From Cephalotrichum gorgonifer (Eukaryota > Ascomycota > Sordariomycetes > Microascales > Microascaceae), in assembly GCA_900312665.1 (NCBI GenBank), contig ONZQ02000007.1, positions 1,432,308 through 1,496,307 on the forward strand: DNA of 64,000 bases, in the 5' to 3' direction. Position 1 is the stretch's first letter; each line of letters begins with the position of its first letter. The notes under the pieces are model-generated. The model worked only from the letters and a program-made list of their open reading frames with translations, did no database searches and had not been told where the DNA came from. This document shows positions 24,164-34,620 of the stretch, piece by piece. Both the position numbers and the translations under genes were made by a program.

Positions 24164-25237
24164 TTCCCCGCGCCCCGGGATTGGTACTTGTGTAGCAGCG
24201 GCTGCCACCCACGGCAGCATACATCTTCTGGTCACTCGGTGGTATCACTCTCTCTCTCCCCTTCTTTACCGAGGGTAAGCAGGAGCGTTGCAAGGGTTTT
24301 AAGTCCCGTCAACTGTATAATTTTTTTTATTCTCGTTCATCGTTTACGCTTTCGACCACGCGCTTCTCTCCTCCCCCCGGCCTATTTTACCATGCAACAC
24401 GCCATTCGACAAACGTGCTTTTTGGGCCCGGCCACATACAAGGTATCCAGACACCCGGACTCGGCAAGCAACACTAAATCCAGGGCGTTGAGAGAGAAAT
24501 CGACGGTGATGGAGAGGGAAGGGGGAGGAGGGCAGTTTTTGCGGCAGGTTTGTTTGCGGCAAGGTAAATCTCTTTATTGCATTGTACTTTACACGATCTT
24601 CCGGTTCTTCGGTTTATTTCTTTCGGTCCGGGCTGGGGGGGTGGAGGGAGGGAGCAGAAAGGTAAGGTCAGAGGTAAGGTGGATTCTGCGCCTACTGACC
24701 TGGAAGATATTTGCATAGCGTTCCAACGAAGACAGTGGTTAAGGTCAGTCAGATGTGGTTGAGCAGGAGTCCCAGGTTCTAGGTGTACATTACGTATGTA
24801 GGGAATGTACATTCATCACAACTTATAACTCTGGCGGACCTTTGGGCTGTCCTGTCGCCGTGCTGACTCCCGTCGAGTTTGGGCCTCCAGGTAGACATGG
24901 TACCGCATACGCACTGCGCACATCCATGACCTCTAATGTCGTGAAGTTGCCTCGTTTCATTTCAGCCCTCAATGCTGGCTGTTTTTTTAAGAAAAAGTCC
25001 AAAACCACCAACGCCGTAGAAGATTTAACCAGCCATGAACCCAACAGTATCGAAGTCCTTCACGCGCAGCAGACGGGAGAAGGTAGGGGGGAGGGAGGAC
25101 TTGTTTTGCCTCCCACCCTCCCCCACAGTTTCTCTTCCCCGAAGCCTCCGGTTCCCCTTACTCCGTCGATACCACGGAACATCTCTCACCGCCCCCCTTC
25201 CGACCATCAGCTCGTTCCTGAACAGTTAAGTCCACAT
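24164..25237. other. Convergent intergenic region, U1-70K and Mrt4
   Basis: About 1.1 kb containing both 3' UTRs. A long plus-strand open frame that starts here (24755-26077) is the antisense shadow of Mrt4 and is not a gene. Nothing else is supported. Confidence 0.5.
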
Positions 25238-26247
25238 TCACTCCGTCTCCGTTGCGGCCTCCGCCTCGACTTGCATCGCGCTCTCATCCACCACTGTGAT
25301 CTCGCCCGACGCAGCCGTCCAGTACCTGGTAAATCGTTAGCAACCAGTGTCCCCTCCCTAAACCTCGCGGCGGGGGGCGCGGGGGATCAAGTTCAAAACT
25401 TACGCTATAACGTTGACCTTGAACTCGCTCATGCAAACGCCAAACAGCTTCAGCAGCCTCGTCTGCCTCGAGTCCAGCACGTCACCCTCCTTGCAGACGA
25501 CGTAGCCCTCGCCGACGTCCCCCTCGTCGCCGAGCACTATCTTCCCCTTGACCATCCTCGTGGGCACGTTCAGCCTCCTGAGCTCGGGCTCGATGGTGTG
25601 CTCCATCGGGACGTCGTACTCGACGGGGACCTCGCCGCCCGTGGCGTAGACGACACCCTTGGGGATCGCGAAAGTGCGGGTGGCCGTGGTGCCGGCACGC
25701 GCGAAGTCGACGTTGGAGAGTGCGGCGAAGTACGCCTGGATGTCCTCGGGGCTGCGGTCCGTGAACAGGAGGCCGACCTGGCCGTTGATGTGGCGGCTAA
25801 GGCCGTCGATGCCGTCGGCCTGGGCCTCCTCGGGGTTGAGGCCGAGGGCCTTGGCCATGAGTTTCGTCTTGCCGAAGAAGATCCTGTCAGGCGCGGGAGA
25901 AGAATATGTGTTAGCGCCTTCCTTTTGTTTCTCTTGCTTTTTCTGCCTTCTTCCTCTCAAAAAGGAGAGAATTTCCCTTCTCCTCTGGTGCGGGGGTTGG
26001 GCCTCTCCTCCGGCGTGGGGAGAGTTTTCGTTCGCTGGGAGAAGAAAAAAACGTACTTGCAGTCGGTCAACTCCTGACGGACATCCTTGAGGTGTGTGTT
26101 GCGGCTATTCTCCAGGCCGAAGACGAAGCAGTACTGGTACTCGGGCACCGCGGCGCGCACGTTCTCGAAGAGCTTGTCCTTGTGCTCGCGACCCTTCTTC
26201 TGCACCTGCGTCAGGTGCAGGAGCTTTGATCTCTTCGACTTGGGCAT
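25238..26247 (-). CDS. mrt4: Ribosome assembly factor Mrt4
   Basis: Exons 26247-26057, 25883-25404 and 25325-25238 give 252 residues (yeast 236). Mrt4 is a uL10 paralogue that occupies the P-stalk site on pre-60S particles in the nucleolus until P0 replaces it. The N-terminus MPKSKRSKLLHLTQVQKKGREHK is diagnostic, followed by YQYCFVFGLENSRNTHLKDVRQ and FFGKTKLMAKALG of the uL10 fold. The insert domain includes TFAIPKGVVY and EPELRRLNVPTRMVKGKIVL, and the end is LKLFGVCMSEFKVNVIAYWTA followed by an acidic tail. All three exon phases close and the intron ends are GTACGT..ACAG and GTAAGT..CCAG. Confidence 0.95.
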
Positions 26248-26976
26248 TTTGACTGATTTATCGCCTGGGGAGGGACTGGGCGACTCGGGTAGGTGTGGGT
26301 TCGGGTCTCGGGAGGGGGGCGGGTGTTTGGTCCGAGTGGTGTTGAGTTTCGGGGCTTTCGAAGTTGGTATTATAGCTAGGCCGATATTGAAGGCGGTGGA
26401 GTCGCTCTTCTTTTTTTTTCACTATGGAAAAAAAATATTCGAGGGGCTTATCGGGGGTAGTCCCCCGCGCTTATCGCTTTAGCCGTGGTTTTAGCGTATA
26501 CCAGCCATACAAGCCAGGAACCACTTGCGCTAAGATTGGAATCGATTTCACTGGATGATGGAACTTCGTCTGAATTGCATTTCAATTCGCCGTGGTTTTT
26601 ATCTTGCGAGTGTGGTACATCCTCGCAGGCGGGGATACCCTCGACGGTCTTGAGCATTGCTCCTTAATTGTATATTGTGGCACTTAATGGAGAGAACAAA
26701 TAGTTCCGCCGCATATCCAGAAGGTAGAAGCTAAGGCAGTCGTGTAACTTCCGGGGGTTCCTCACCTTGTTCTGCATTCATCGGACTTCAAGAACTCGGA
26801 AACGGATCCTCTTCCTAGCCATGGAGCTCCCCATGAATGGAGTTCTCGAACATACTACAGGCATCTCACAGCGGCTTCCCCATAGTCATTCATAGATACT
26901 CACATTGTTGATACAAAATGCCAAGCTATACGTACACGTAAAAGTCCACACCGCCAGCACACCCACCGCGTCCTCT
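26248..26976. other. Intergenic region between Mrt4 and mL43
   Basis: About 730 bp holding the Mrt4 promoter and the mL43 3' UTR. A T-run lies near 26408-26419. No gene is seen. Confidence 0.5.
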
Positions 26977-27614
26977 CTATACCTTGAGCCCCTCTCCGTG
27001 GTAAGGACTCCAGACACCCCTGACACTAGGATTCACACTCGTCACGGGCTTCGATACCCTCTTCAGTTTCTCCCCGTTCGCGTCCCGCAGCAGAAGGGCC
27101 TTCTGGAGGACCTGCAGGGGCTCCATGTTCCGCACGCATACGGGCTTGTGGCGGCCGTTTATGTAGTGTGCCACTATGACGGGGTGCTTCCCCGGCCTAG
27201 GCGAGACGGTGATCTCGATCTCGGGGTTCTCGGAGGCGAATTTTGTGAGCTGGGATTTTATGAAGCCGCTAGGAGGGAGTAGGTTGTTAGTTTCTTGTGT
27301 GTCACCGGAGAGAATGTGCCTCCATCCCCCCTCCTCTCTGCTAAAGGTCAAGGTGGCAGGGCAAGGGATGGGTGGGTGGATTCTTACTTCATTCCACGCG
27401 AGCTACCCGCCCAGTCGCAGAAGTGGAAGTCCATCTTCTTGCATTGTAGGATAAAGGCTCCCAGGCCATTCTGCACAACCCACGCTCACGGTTAGCCCTT
27501 TCTGTTCCCTATCCAATTCCGCGAATATGATATCCTCTGCGCGGATTTGTGGTGATGGCGGTTCGGGATTGAGCGTACCCGGCCCGCGGCCACTTTGCGC
27601 AGCCCAACAACCAT
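26977..27614 (-). CDS. mrpl51: Mitochondrial large-subunit ribosomal protein mL43
   Basis: Exons 27614-27579, 27470-27388 and 27268-26977 give 136 residues. The protein (yeast MRPL51, human MRPL43) belongs to the mitochondrial large ribosomal subunit and has a thioredoxin-like fold. The short first exon encodes MVVGLRKVAAGR, and the splices restore NGLGAFILQCKKMDFHFCDW, AGSSRGMNGFIKSQLTKFA and PRPGKHPVIVAHYINGR, which match the family end to end. The C-terminus has VTSVNPSVRGVWSPYHG. Both introns have good ends (GTACGC..GCAG and GTAAGA..CTAG) and the phases close. The basic N-terminus serves as the import signal. Confidence 0.93.
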
Positions 27615-28802
27615 ATTTGTCCGTCGGTGGAAGGCGCCGCCGGGGCACTATCTCGGAAAAAGATAGTCGAGAGGTTCGGGTTCCGTTCGCCGGCAGCTCG
27701 GCTTGGCGCGTTGAGCTGGCGGACTTTCGTCGGGAGGTGGGAATTCGTCCTGGGGGATGCGGTTTCGTCGGTCGGTTGAAGCTGCGTCGCGGGAAATTTT
27801 ACGTTTGGCGTTCGTTCTGGAGCAGTTGAAGACAGGTGTGGCTGTGGATGTGGCTGGAGTGGCTAGTTTCCCTCAGTGTGAAGATCTGGTGGTGGTCTTG
27901 CGTCTACACTGTATGCGACCCGCATGAGCAAGTATTACAAGCATTAATACTGGTACGCGCCAGAGGCGGTCCAATCTGATGCAATCCAATCCGAGCTCAG
28001 TACCCCACACCACACGCCAGGTGCCACCCCGGGAGATCCCAATGACGATCTGACTTCGATGAACTACTTGTGAAAAACACTAGAACGAGAATTAAGCGAC
28101 GCATCACCACGATAGCATATCGGCACCAATCCATCCGAGGCTGGAACTTAAAAAAAAAAGTTGACTCATGGACCTAGTATCGTCGAATTGACGACCAACT
28201 CTAATACCCATCCAAACTCAAGTAGTAGTAATGGTTATTATTAGCAACAATCGGTCAACTGTTGCGACCTGGGCTGGGGACCAGGGGTGGGGGTTCAGGG
28301 GGGGGTCCCAGGGGGTCTAGGCCCTGTCCATACTTGTACATAGTGGCGTCCAGCTGAGTCGCAACCACCACAATTCACCACCCCGCCGATGGGCAACCCC
28401 CCCAAACAGGCAAATACTGAAGAACTCATCCCCGCCATCGTTGCAGTATATCAGCCACCCGCTCTCCATGGATAGCCTGCTTTCTCCCCCGAACCGAACC
28501 CGGGGCCAGAAGCGCCGCTCGGATCGTTCTAGCCCCAGGGGTAATTTCCCCCTCCTGTAGGAAGTAGCGCCCATTGTCTCGCAGCGCCGTTCAGCGAGCC
28601 ATTGGCCACCACACCTCCTTTCGCTAGCCATCCCATCGCATCATCGCTCGCTTGCCCATCGGATTATATCTCTATATATCCGACGACCGCGGCACTATCT
28701 AGTGCTGTGGTCTTCCCGATCGTCTAACCTCTTTCCTTAAACCATACTGCCCACCCGCTCCAAGTATCGCCCGTACAAAGCGATGTCCTAACGCCAAGCA
28801 CC
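27615..28802. other. Divergent intergenic region, mL43 / sugar transporter
   Basis: About 1.2 kb with both promoters. A TA-rich element (ATTATATCTCTATATATCC) lies near 28664-28681, about 125 bp before the transporter start, and could act as a TATA region. No gene is seen. Confidence 0.45.
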
Positions 28803-30470
28803 ATGACCCCTAATGAAACAACCCGCCTCCTACAGGACGATGCCCCGAGCTACGAACCCACTACTGATGCGAGGGCCCAGGAGAACGCCCCGACCGGCGA
28901 ACCCGCCGAGGTAGAGGCCCAGGATGACGCCCCGACCAGCAAACCCTTGAGAGACACCCTGGCTTTCATCCTCCTGGCCCTCCCCATCGGCGGCCTGCAA
29001 GTCGCCTGGTCCGTCCAGTTCTCCGCTGGGTCGAGCTATCTCCTCTCCCTCGGCATGAGCAAGCCGCTTCTCGCCGCCGTCTGGTTCGCCGGCCCCCTCG
29101 CCGGCATCGTGGTCCAGCCGTGCGTCGGCGCCCTGAGCGACGGCTGCCGTCTCCCCTACGGCCGGCGGAGGCCGTATCTGCTGGGGGGGACGGCAGTCAC
29201 CGTGTTCTCGATGATGGTCCTCCTCGCGTGGGGGCCCGAGTTCGTGGGCCTGTCCGGGGGCGAGAGCGCCACGGCCGTGAAGGCCGTGACGGTGGCCGGG
29301 GTGTATACGCTTAACGCGGGGCTCAACATCGTCGAGGCGTCGGCCCACGCTTTCATCACCGACTGCGCACCAGGCGGCCAGCAGGAGGCCGCGAATGGGA
29401 TGGCATCACGGAGCATCGCACTGGGGAACCTCCTGGGCTTCCTCGCGGGGTCTCTCGACCTCGCACTGTACCTCCCCTTCCTGGGCGGCTCGCACTTCAA
29501 GGTGCTCTGTGCCGTCTCGAGCGTGACCCTAGTCGTCACGGTCCTCGTGGGCGCCTGGTTCGTGACCGAAGTGAAACCGACCGGGTCCGAGGATCAGACG
29601 TCCGTCTGGGAGAGGTTGTGGGATACCATCCGGGACCTATCGCCGCAGATTCGGACGCTGTTCGTGGTGCAAATCTTCGCCTGCTTCGCCTTCTTCCCCA
29701 TACTGTTCTACGCGTCGGTGTATGTCGCCGAGATATACGTCGGGCCGTGCCTGCGCGAGAACCCGAACATGACCCCCGAGGAGCTAGACGTCCTGTACGT
29801 TGAGGGGACGAGGAAGGGGTCGACGGCGCTGTTGCTAAACGCAGTCGTGATGCTGGTCTCCACGGTCGTCGTGCCGGTGCTAGTCACGCCGACGTTTGAC
29901 CAGGCAGGGGGCGGGGGGACGTCGGAGGCGCGTCGGAGCGCTTCTGGCCGGTGGCTCGTCAGCCTACAAATACCATGGCTCACTCTCAAGGTGGCGTGGG
30001 TGGCCTCGCTCGCCCTTCAGGCCGCCGCCATGCTGGCGGCGCCGTTCGTCCAGTCTGTTGGCGTGGCGACGGCGCTGATTGCCGTGCTTGGTTACCCCTG
30101 GGCGCTGAGTGCGTGGGCGCCCTTTGCCATCATTGGGGCCGAGACGAGCCGGCCCGACGGTGCAAACGACGACGGCGACGCCGCTCCGTCACACTCGGGC
30201 GAGGACGCCTCGAATGGGACGGCGGAAGTAATCTCGACGACGGGCGATGGCGTGGGCACCGTGTTTGGAATTCACAACATGGTCATGTGCATCGCGCAGG
30301 CCTTCTCGACCATCGTGTCGCTCGGCATCTTTAAACATTGGCAGAAGCCTAGGGGCGAGCCCGGCGACCCGAGCTTTGCGCTGCTGTTCTGGGTGTCGGG
30401 CCTTGCGACGGTGGCGGCCGCCTACTTCGCGCTGAGGATCGAGGGGCGTCCGGGGGGGCAGCGGGTGTGA
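28803..30470 (+). CDS. Sucrose/maltose-type H+ symporter (SUT/GPH family)
   Basis: Intronless, 555 residues, about 12 membrane helices. The family imports sucrose, maltose or related alpha-glucosides with protons; S. pombe Sut1 is the known fungal example. The diagnostic block PCVGALSDGCRLPYGRRRPYLLGG matches the SUT loop with its Arg-rich GRRRP motif. Paired GNLLGFLAGSLDL and FHNMVM-like (FGIHNMVMCIAQAFSTIVS) helices are also typical. The N-terminal tail has a possible acidic dileucine sorting signal (ETTRLL, residues 5-10) and three imperfect copies of Q-D/E-D/N-A-P-x3-P at residues 11, 26 and 40. A hydrophilic loop with SEARRSASGRW lies in the second half. The substrate is not readable from sequence. 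Confidence 0.87.
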   Translation: MTPNETTRLLQDDAPSYEPTTDARAQENAPTGEPAEVEAQDDAPTSKPLRDTLAFILLALPIGGLQVAWSVQFSAGSSYLLSLGMSKPLLAAVWFAGPLAGIVVQPCVGALSDGCRLPYGRRRPYLLGGTAVTVFSMMVLLAWGPEFVGLSGGESATAVKAVTVAGVYTLNAGLNIVEASAHAFITDCAPGGQQEAANGMASRSIALGNLLGFLAGSLDLALYLPFLGGSHFKVLCAVSSVTLVVTVLVGAWFVTEVKPTGSEDQTSVWERLWDTIRDLSPQIRTLFVVQIFACFAFFPILFYASVYVAEIYVGPCLRENPNMTPEELDVLYVEGTRKGSTALLLNAVVMLVSTVVVPVLVTPTFDQAGGGGTSEARRSASGRWLVSLQIPWLTLKVAWVASLALQAAAMLAAPFVQSVGVATALIAVLGYPWALSAWAPFAIIGAETSRPDGANDDGDAAPSHSGEDASNGTAEVISTTGDGVGTVFGIHNMVMCIAQAFSTIVSLGIFKHWQKPRGEPGDPSFALLFWVSGLATVAAAYFALRIEGRPGGQRV

Positions 30471-31891
30471 AGTGGGGGTGGTCCGTGTTGTGTTAGTGGG
30501 ATCCCGAGTGCCGACTACCGGGTTCGGGGGTGTATCTTGTTTTGGGAGGATATGTTTTTGGGAGGGTATGTTTGTGTTCTGGGACGGTACGTTTTGGGAG
30601 GTGACTTTTTCATCGGGCGATTTTGAGGCGAAGCAAACCATCGGTGAGCATGCTGTTCACATGTTCTGCGTGTTGGATCCTGTTTTGATTGGGCCGGTGT
30701 TGCTCACCAGACAGGGGCTTAATCGGGTTCGTTTGGCATGGTATATATCATATTACGGATAGCAACTTTTAGACGAGGGTCACGATATGCTGTGACTGGG
30801 GTCTTCGTCCCACTAATATTGATAGGTGGGTAGCCGAGACGAAGGATTTCTGCTCTGGCTTGTATTTGCGAGCGTGTCTTCCTCCCGGCGCCGTCCACTC
30901 GTTCATAAGCGTGGATGTTTCTTCATTTTCGTCGGGGATTCACATATGACTTGCTTATTCGGGGTAGAGCCACGATGGCCGAAGCACCCATATTACCCAC
31001 CAACCAGACTTTCCCACTCAGCCACATCTGAAACTCGAGCTTGCACAATTCGAAATCTGAGGCGTGGGAGGGAATTGGAGGGATCAAACAGGCTAATGAC
31101 GACCCCATTCAACCCCACAATTACCTCTTTGACCGTCTGCCTGCCACCTTTGCAAGCACGTCTTTTTTCTACAACCGTGGTTCGGTCACTCTTTCTCCGT
31201 CTCTAGGATATATTGTACTGGTAATATACTGCCGTGTTTCCCCGGTTCTTTCCAGAGAGTATGCCGTCCGTTCATCCCCCGCCTGCATCCGCGGTATTTC
31301 CTGTGGTGTTCTTACCCAGGAATTGTGTATAAGAGAAGAGCCGCCTTAGTGGGAACGAGCGTGGGGGGGAGGCGATCCGTCCCATCCGCGGACCGAAGAT
31401 CATTGCTCGTTCCGCCAAACAGGGTCTCGCGGCGGTTATTTTTCCCACCTCGGAGGTCTGCGTCCGTAGGCCGGGGTTTCTCCTTGGGACGCCAACACTT
31501 TATTATAGTGGGCGCACCGGGGGAGGGGGGGTTCTTAGAAGCGAGGATGGACTTGGGGCCGGTTCCTGAGCGAAATATTGGGTGGGAGGTTGTACTGGAG
31601 TTAATCTATTTGATTTGGAGCCGTGTCCCGTGCATTGCTTCGAGCGAATTCGCCGTATTAGTGGTGGCTGTCATTACTATACGTATAGAGCCTCTATACA
31701 TATATCTATACACACATCTATATTTATATATATATATACGGACCACTCGTGATCGTGTATGTCGTATATACCGTGTCTATATCTATATCCGCCTTCCCCA
31801 CCCCCAACGTCGTGAAATATTTCCTCATCCTTTTTACCCTCTCTCCCCGCCAGACACCCACACGCCCGCCCGTACCCTACCCACCGCCAAG
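30471..31891. other. Intergenic region with short repeats
   Basis: About 1.4 kb. At 30538-30604 a degenerate unit TTTTGGGAGGRTATG occurs about three times. At 31690-31740 there is a TA-rich, microsatellite-like tract just before the GH131 leader. No gene is supported. Confidence 0.5.
30538..30604. repeat. Degenerate G-rich tandem repeat
   Basis: Three imperfect copies of a ~16 bp unit built on TTTTGGGAGG followed by GTATG or ATATG, just after the sugar transporter stop codon. Function unknown. Confidence 0.5.
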
Positions 31892-32838
31892 ATGAAGCTC
31901 ACCACCGCCCTCGCCTCCCTCCTCCCCCTCGTCAACGCCGCCGTGCTCTGGGACGGCCGCTTCAACGACCTCACCTCGGCGTCCGACCTTGAGAAGTGGA
32001 GCTGGTCCAACCAGGTCGGGCCCTACCAGTGGTACATCCACGGGCCCTCCGCCGCCTCCGCCTACGTCGAGCTCTCGCCTAACCACAAGAACCCGGCCGA
32101 CGCGTCCTCGAAGCAGGGCGCGAGGCTCAGGCTCGACGGCACGGCCTTCTGGAACGGCCAGAACATGCGGCGGACGGAACTGATCCCGCAGACCAAGGCC
32201 GCCATCAACTCCGGCAAGGTCTTCTACCACTTCAGCATCATGCGCAAGGCGGAGAACGCGCCCAGCGTGAACAAGGAGCACCAGATCTGCTTCTTCGAGA
32301 GCCACTTCACCGAGCTGAAGAGCGGGTGGATCTCGGGGTCCTCGGGGACGGAGAACGTGAACCTGCAGTTCATGATCGGGGGGAGGGGCGGGTACTGGCA
32401 GACGGAGTGGAAGGCGGATGTGTGGCACAATATTGCCTATGAGATTGTAAGTAGCCGCCCCCGCCGTCCTTTTTTGGGCTTCATTTTCCCGTCCCATCTT
32501 TTCTCTTTATTTCTTTTCAGAGGGAAGGGGAGCGTTTGGGGGAAAGGGAGGGCCCAGAAATAAACGACAATGCCGAAAAGACTAACACTAGAGCGACTTT
32601 TTCTTCTTTGTCTAGGACTTCTCCGCCAACACCGTCGGTTTCTGGCACTCGGAGGGCGCGGACGACCTCACGCAGAAGGTGGCGCCCGTGTCGGCCTCGA
32701 CGTCGTCCAACGGCGCCGACTGGCACCTCGGCGTCCTCGAGCTCCCGCGCGACGGGTACCCCAACACCAACGAGGACTTCTACTTCTCGGGGGTGTACAT
32801 CGAGAACGGGCAGATAACGAAGTCGGTCAGCGGACCTG
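31892..32838 (+). CDS. Secreted glycoside hydrolase family 131 beta-glucanase
   Basis: Exons 31892-32446 and 32616-32838 are secure. GH131 enzymes cut beta-1,3-, beta-1,6- and beta-1,4-glucans outside the cell. MKLTTALASLLPLVNA is a signal peptide, followed by the family start VLWDGRFNDLTSASDLEKW. Further family features are NMRRTELIPQT, FYHFSIMRK, EHQICFFESHFTELK and HLGVLELPRDG, ending FYFSGVYIENGQITKSVSGPG. The first intron ends CTAG and begins GTAAGT. A second donor, GTGAGT, follows at 32839, so there should be a short last exon; the strongest acceptor (CCCAG at about 33125) would add a 47-residue tail that is unlike the family. I therefore leave the last few codons open. No CBM1 is visible. 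Confidence 0.85.
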
Positions 32839-32961
32839 GTGAGTTTTTCTTTCTCGTTTTACTCTCTCTCTCCCTGTATAAGATATCCCGTGGTCTAAGA
32901 GCACCGGGATGTGGAGTTGTCGTTTTAGTACCTGTTTTGAGGCTAACTTGTTTCTCGAAGC

Positions 32962-32988
32962 GTAAGTGGTGTAAGTGGTGTAAGTGGC
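32962..32988. repeat. Three tandem 9-bp repeats
   Basis: GTAAGTGGT occurs twice, followed by GTAAGTGGC, within the last intron or 3' region of the GH131 gene. Each copy contains a perfect splice-donor-like GTAAGT. Confidence 0.7.
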
Positions 32989-33265
32989 GGCTTACTCCGA
33001 ATGCAGGGGAGGGATTGGTTGTGCATATTGGTGAGGAGGGGATTATGCATCTTCGTGTATATAGCATTTATAAATCTACGTACATATATTCTCACGCCTT
33101 GTTCCTCTACTCCCCCCCCTGCCCAGATCAACATATTCCTGCCCGCATCAACACACCGGTAGTCTCCTCCACTCACGTGAAGTCTTTCTTGAGAGCGTCC
33201 AAATGCTCCACCTCCCCCACAAGAAAACATCTGAACCTCTATTCCTCCCAAACTCACCATGACAC

Positions 33266-33540
33266 CTAACAGGCCCCAATCGGAGAGCGGACCAGCCCGC
33301 CGGGCTCATCTCCATTCATGAACTGGCCCGTCTGCGTGTCGTACGAGTCCCATGGCGTCCAGTGGAAGCAGTAGGCCGTCTCCCCGTCGCAATATGTGTA
33401 TTGGCAATCCAGCTCCTCCATAGTGTCAGATAGGTCCCCCCAGGACGAAGAGGGGGCGCCCTCGGCCACGAGTCGGGGGGGGGGGGGGCTAGGGCCGCGG
33501 CGAGCGGGAGGACCAGGAAGGTCGCGGCTATGAGGTTCAT
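33266..33540 (-). CDS. Small secreted Cys-containing protein, frame broken at a 14-C run
   Basis: The minus strand at 33540 starts a clear signal peptide (MNLIAATFLVLPLAAALA). It runs straight into 14 consecutive C bases (14 G on the plus strand, about 33475-33488). After the run this frame becomes Arg-rich nonsense, while another frame reads SSSWGDLSDTMEELDCQY..., with cysteines in CQYTYC, AYCFHW and a final IGAC, and stops at 33266. The pattern CxYTYCDGxTxYCF...PIGxC is one I associate with short fungal secreted proteins of unknown function; that recollection is not checked. One more C or two fewer would join the two halves (about 91 residues). A homopolymer sequencing error is the simplest explanation; a true frameshift or slippage is possible. 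Confidence 0.6.
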
Positions 33541-34006
33541 GTTGAACGTCTTCCGTTCGAGGAGCGGGGGGCCAGAATCGATGTTGGAAATGTATTTTTT
33601 TTGTTCTTTTTTTGAGACTGAGAGGCTTCGAGTCAGTCCTGACTGTGAAGCGTCAGGGAAAGTGTCCCATCAAAGAGGATGTCACTTGAAGCGGGTGGGA
33701 ATCGTCGTTATTTTATAAGGCGTCGAGTCCAGGCATTGTGAGAACTCGCTTCTCTTGCTTCAGTCGGGATAGTTGCTTCGGGACACATGGTTACACCACG
33801 TATAAAGAAGCGAAGGGGGTCTCCACCTGTTGAATCTCTCTTTCATACCCGACTTTACATCGTTCACTTAGACGTCGACACACGGGCAAAGAATTAACGA
33901 GAGAAAAAAAGTCCCTAGTTCGCTAGCCAAAACTCCTCGCCTAGTCAACCATCATCTACAGCATTCCGCTTGACTAACACCTAACACCTCACGCCTCGCA
34001 CCCCCT
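33541..34006. other. Intergenic region
   Basis: About 470 bp upstream of the small secreted gene and downstream of the MAPEG-like gene. A TATAAAG box-like string occurs near 33799. No gene is seen. Confidence 0.4.
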
Positions 34007-34620
34007 TTACGCCAACGCCTTTCCCGCGGCGACGTACAGCCACAGCGTAGCCGCCACGCCGAGCGCCCACACCCCGCTCCTCACGGGCACGAACTTCCTG
34101 TTCCTCCCCAGGACGATGTACGCGTAGCTGTATGCGATCCGGCTTGCGATGTACGTGAGCGTCAGGCCGTTGAGGAGCGCCGTGTCGACGCGAGCGACAT
34201 TGGCGGCGACGACGGCCGACGCGTAGAAGCCGAGGGTCTCCCAGGCGTTTTCAGAAGTGGCTTTTGCGCGGAGGATGGCGAGCTTCGTCTTTTTGTTTTA
34301 TCATTACCCTCCCCGTTAGTTTCTCTCTCTCTCTCTCTCTCTCTTACTTTTCAAACTGGTTTCTTCTCTTACCTCCTTGGTGACGCTGTCGTCGTTGGTG
34401 ATTTTGGGGACAAAGGTGCGCGGGTAAGCAAGGTCGACCTTGTCTACCGCTAGGAAGCTGCCGTATGCGCCGGGGATTAGGGCCAGGATGAAGGCCGCAG
34501 GGACCTTGGGAAAATTCGTTAGCCGAAATGAAGGAGGGTCTACGGGTAGATAGTCGGAGGCGTTATGGAGGAGAGACATACCGTGTAGAGGGAAATGTTG
34601 GAGGAGGGAAGGAAGTCCAT
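34007..34620 (-). CDS. MAPEG-like four-helix membrane protein
   Basis: Exons 34620-34582, 34504-34373 and 34288-34007 give 150 residues. MAPEG proteins are small glutathione- and eicosanoid-related membrane enzymes; many fungal members are uncharacterised. The protein starts MDFLPSSNISLYT, has the first helix VPAAFILALIPGAYGSFLAV, then the conserved RAKATSENAWETLGFYAS (the family's R-A...N..E..P/F pattern), two further helices including TLTYIASRIAYSYAYIV and a last helix GVWALGVAATLWLYVAAG. Intron 2 contains a (CT)n microsatellite (34322-34344). The last acceptor is AAAAAG; the phase closes. Enzymatic activity cannot be inferred. Confidence 0.82.
34322..34344. repeat. (CT)n microsatellite inside an intron
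   Basis: About eleven CT dinucleotides in intron 2 of the MAPEG-like gene, forming a purine/pyrimidine-skewed tract. Confidence 0.9.

Noticed and set aside
23529..24278. Ala/Thr-rich frame overlapping U1-70K
   Set aside because: Shadow of the Gly/Arg-rich U1-70K tail in another frame.
24755..26077. 440-codon open frame on the plus strand
   Set aside because: Antisense to Mrt4, whose three exons match a known family exactly; the frame is low-complexity Leu/Asp/Val.
31690..31800. TA-rich tract considered as a replication origin or centromere-like element
   Set aside because: Too short and isolated; it reads as a simple microsatellite in the GH131 promoter.
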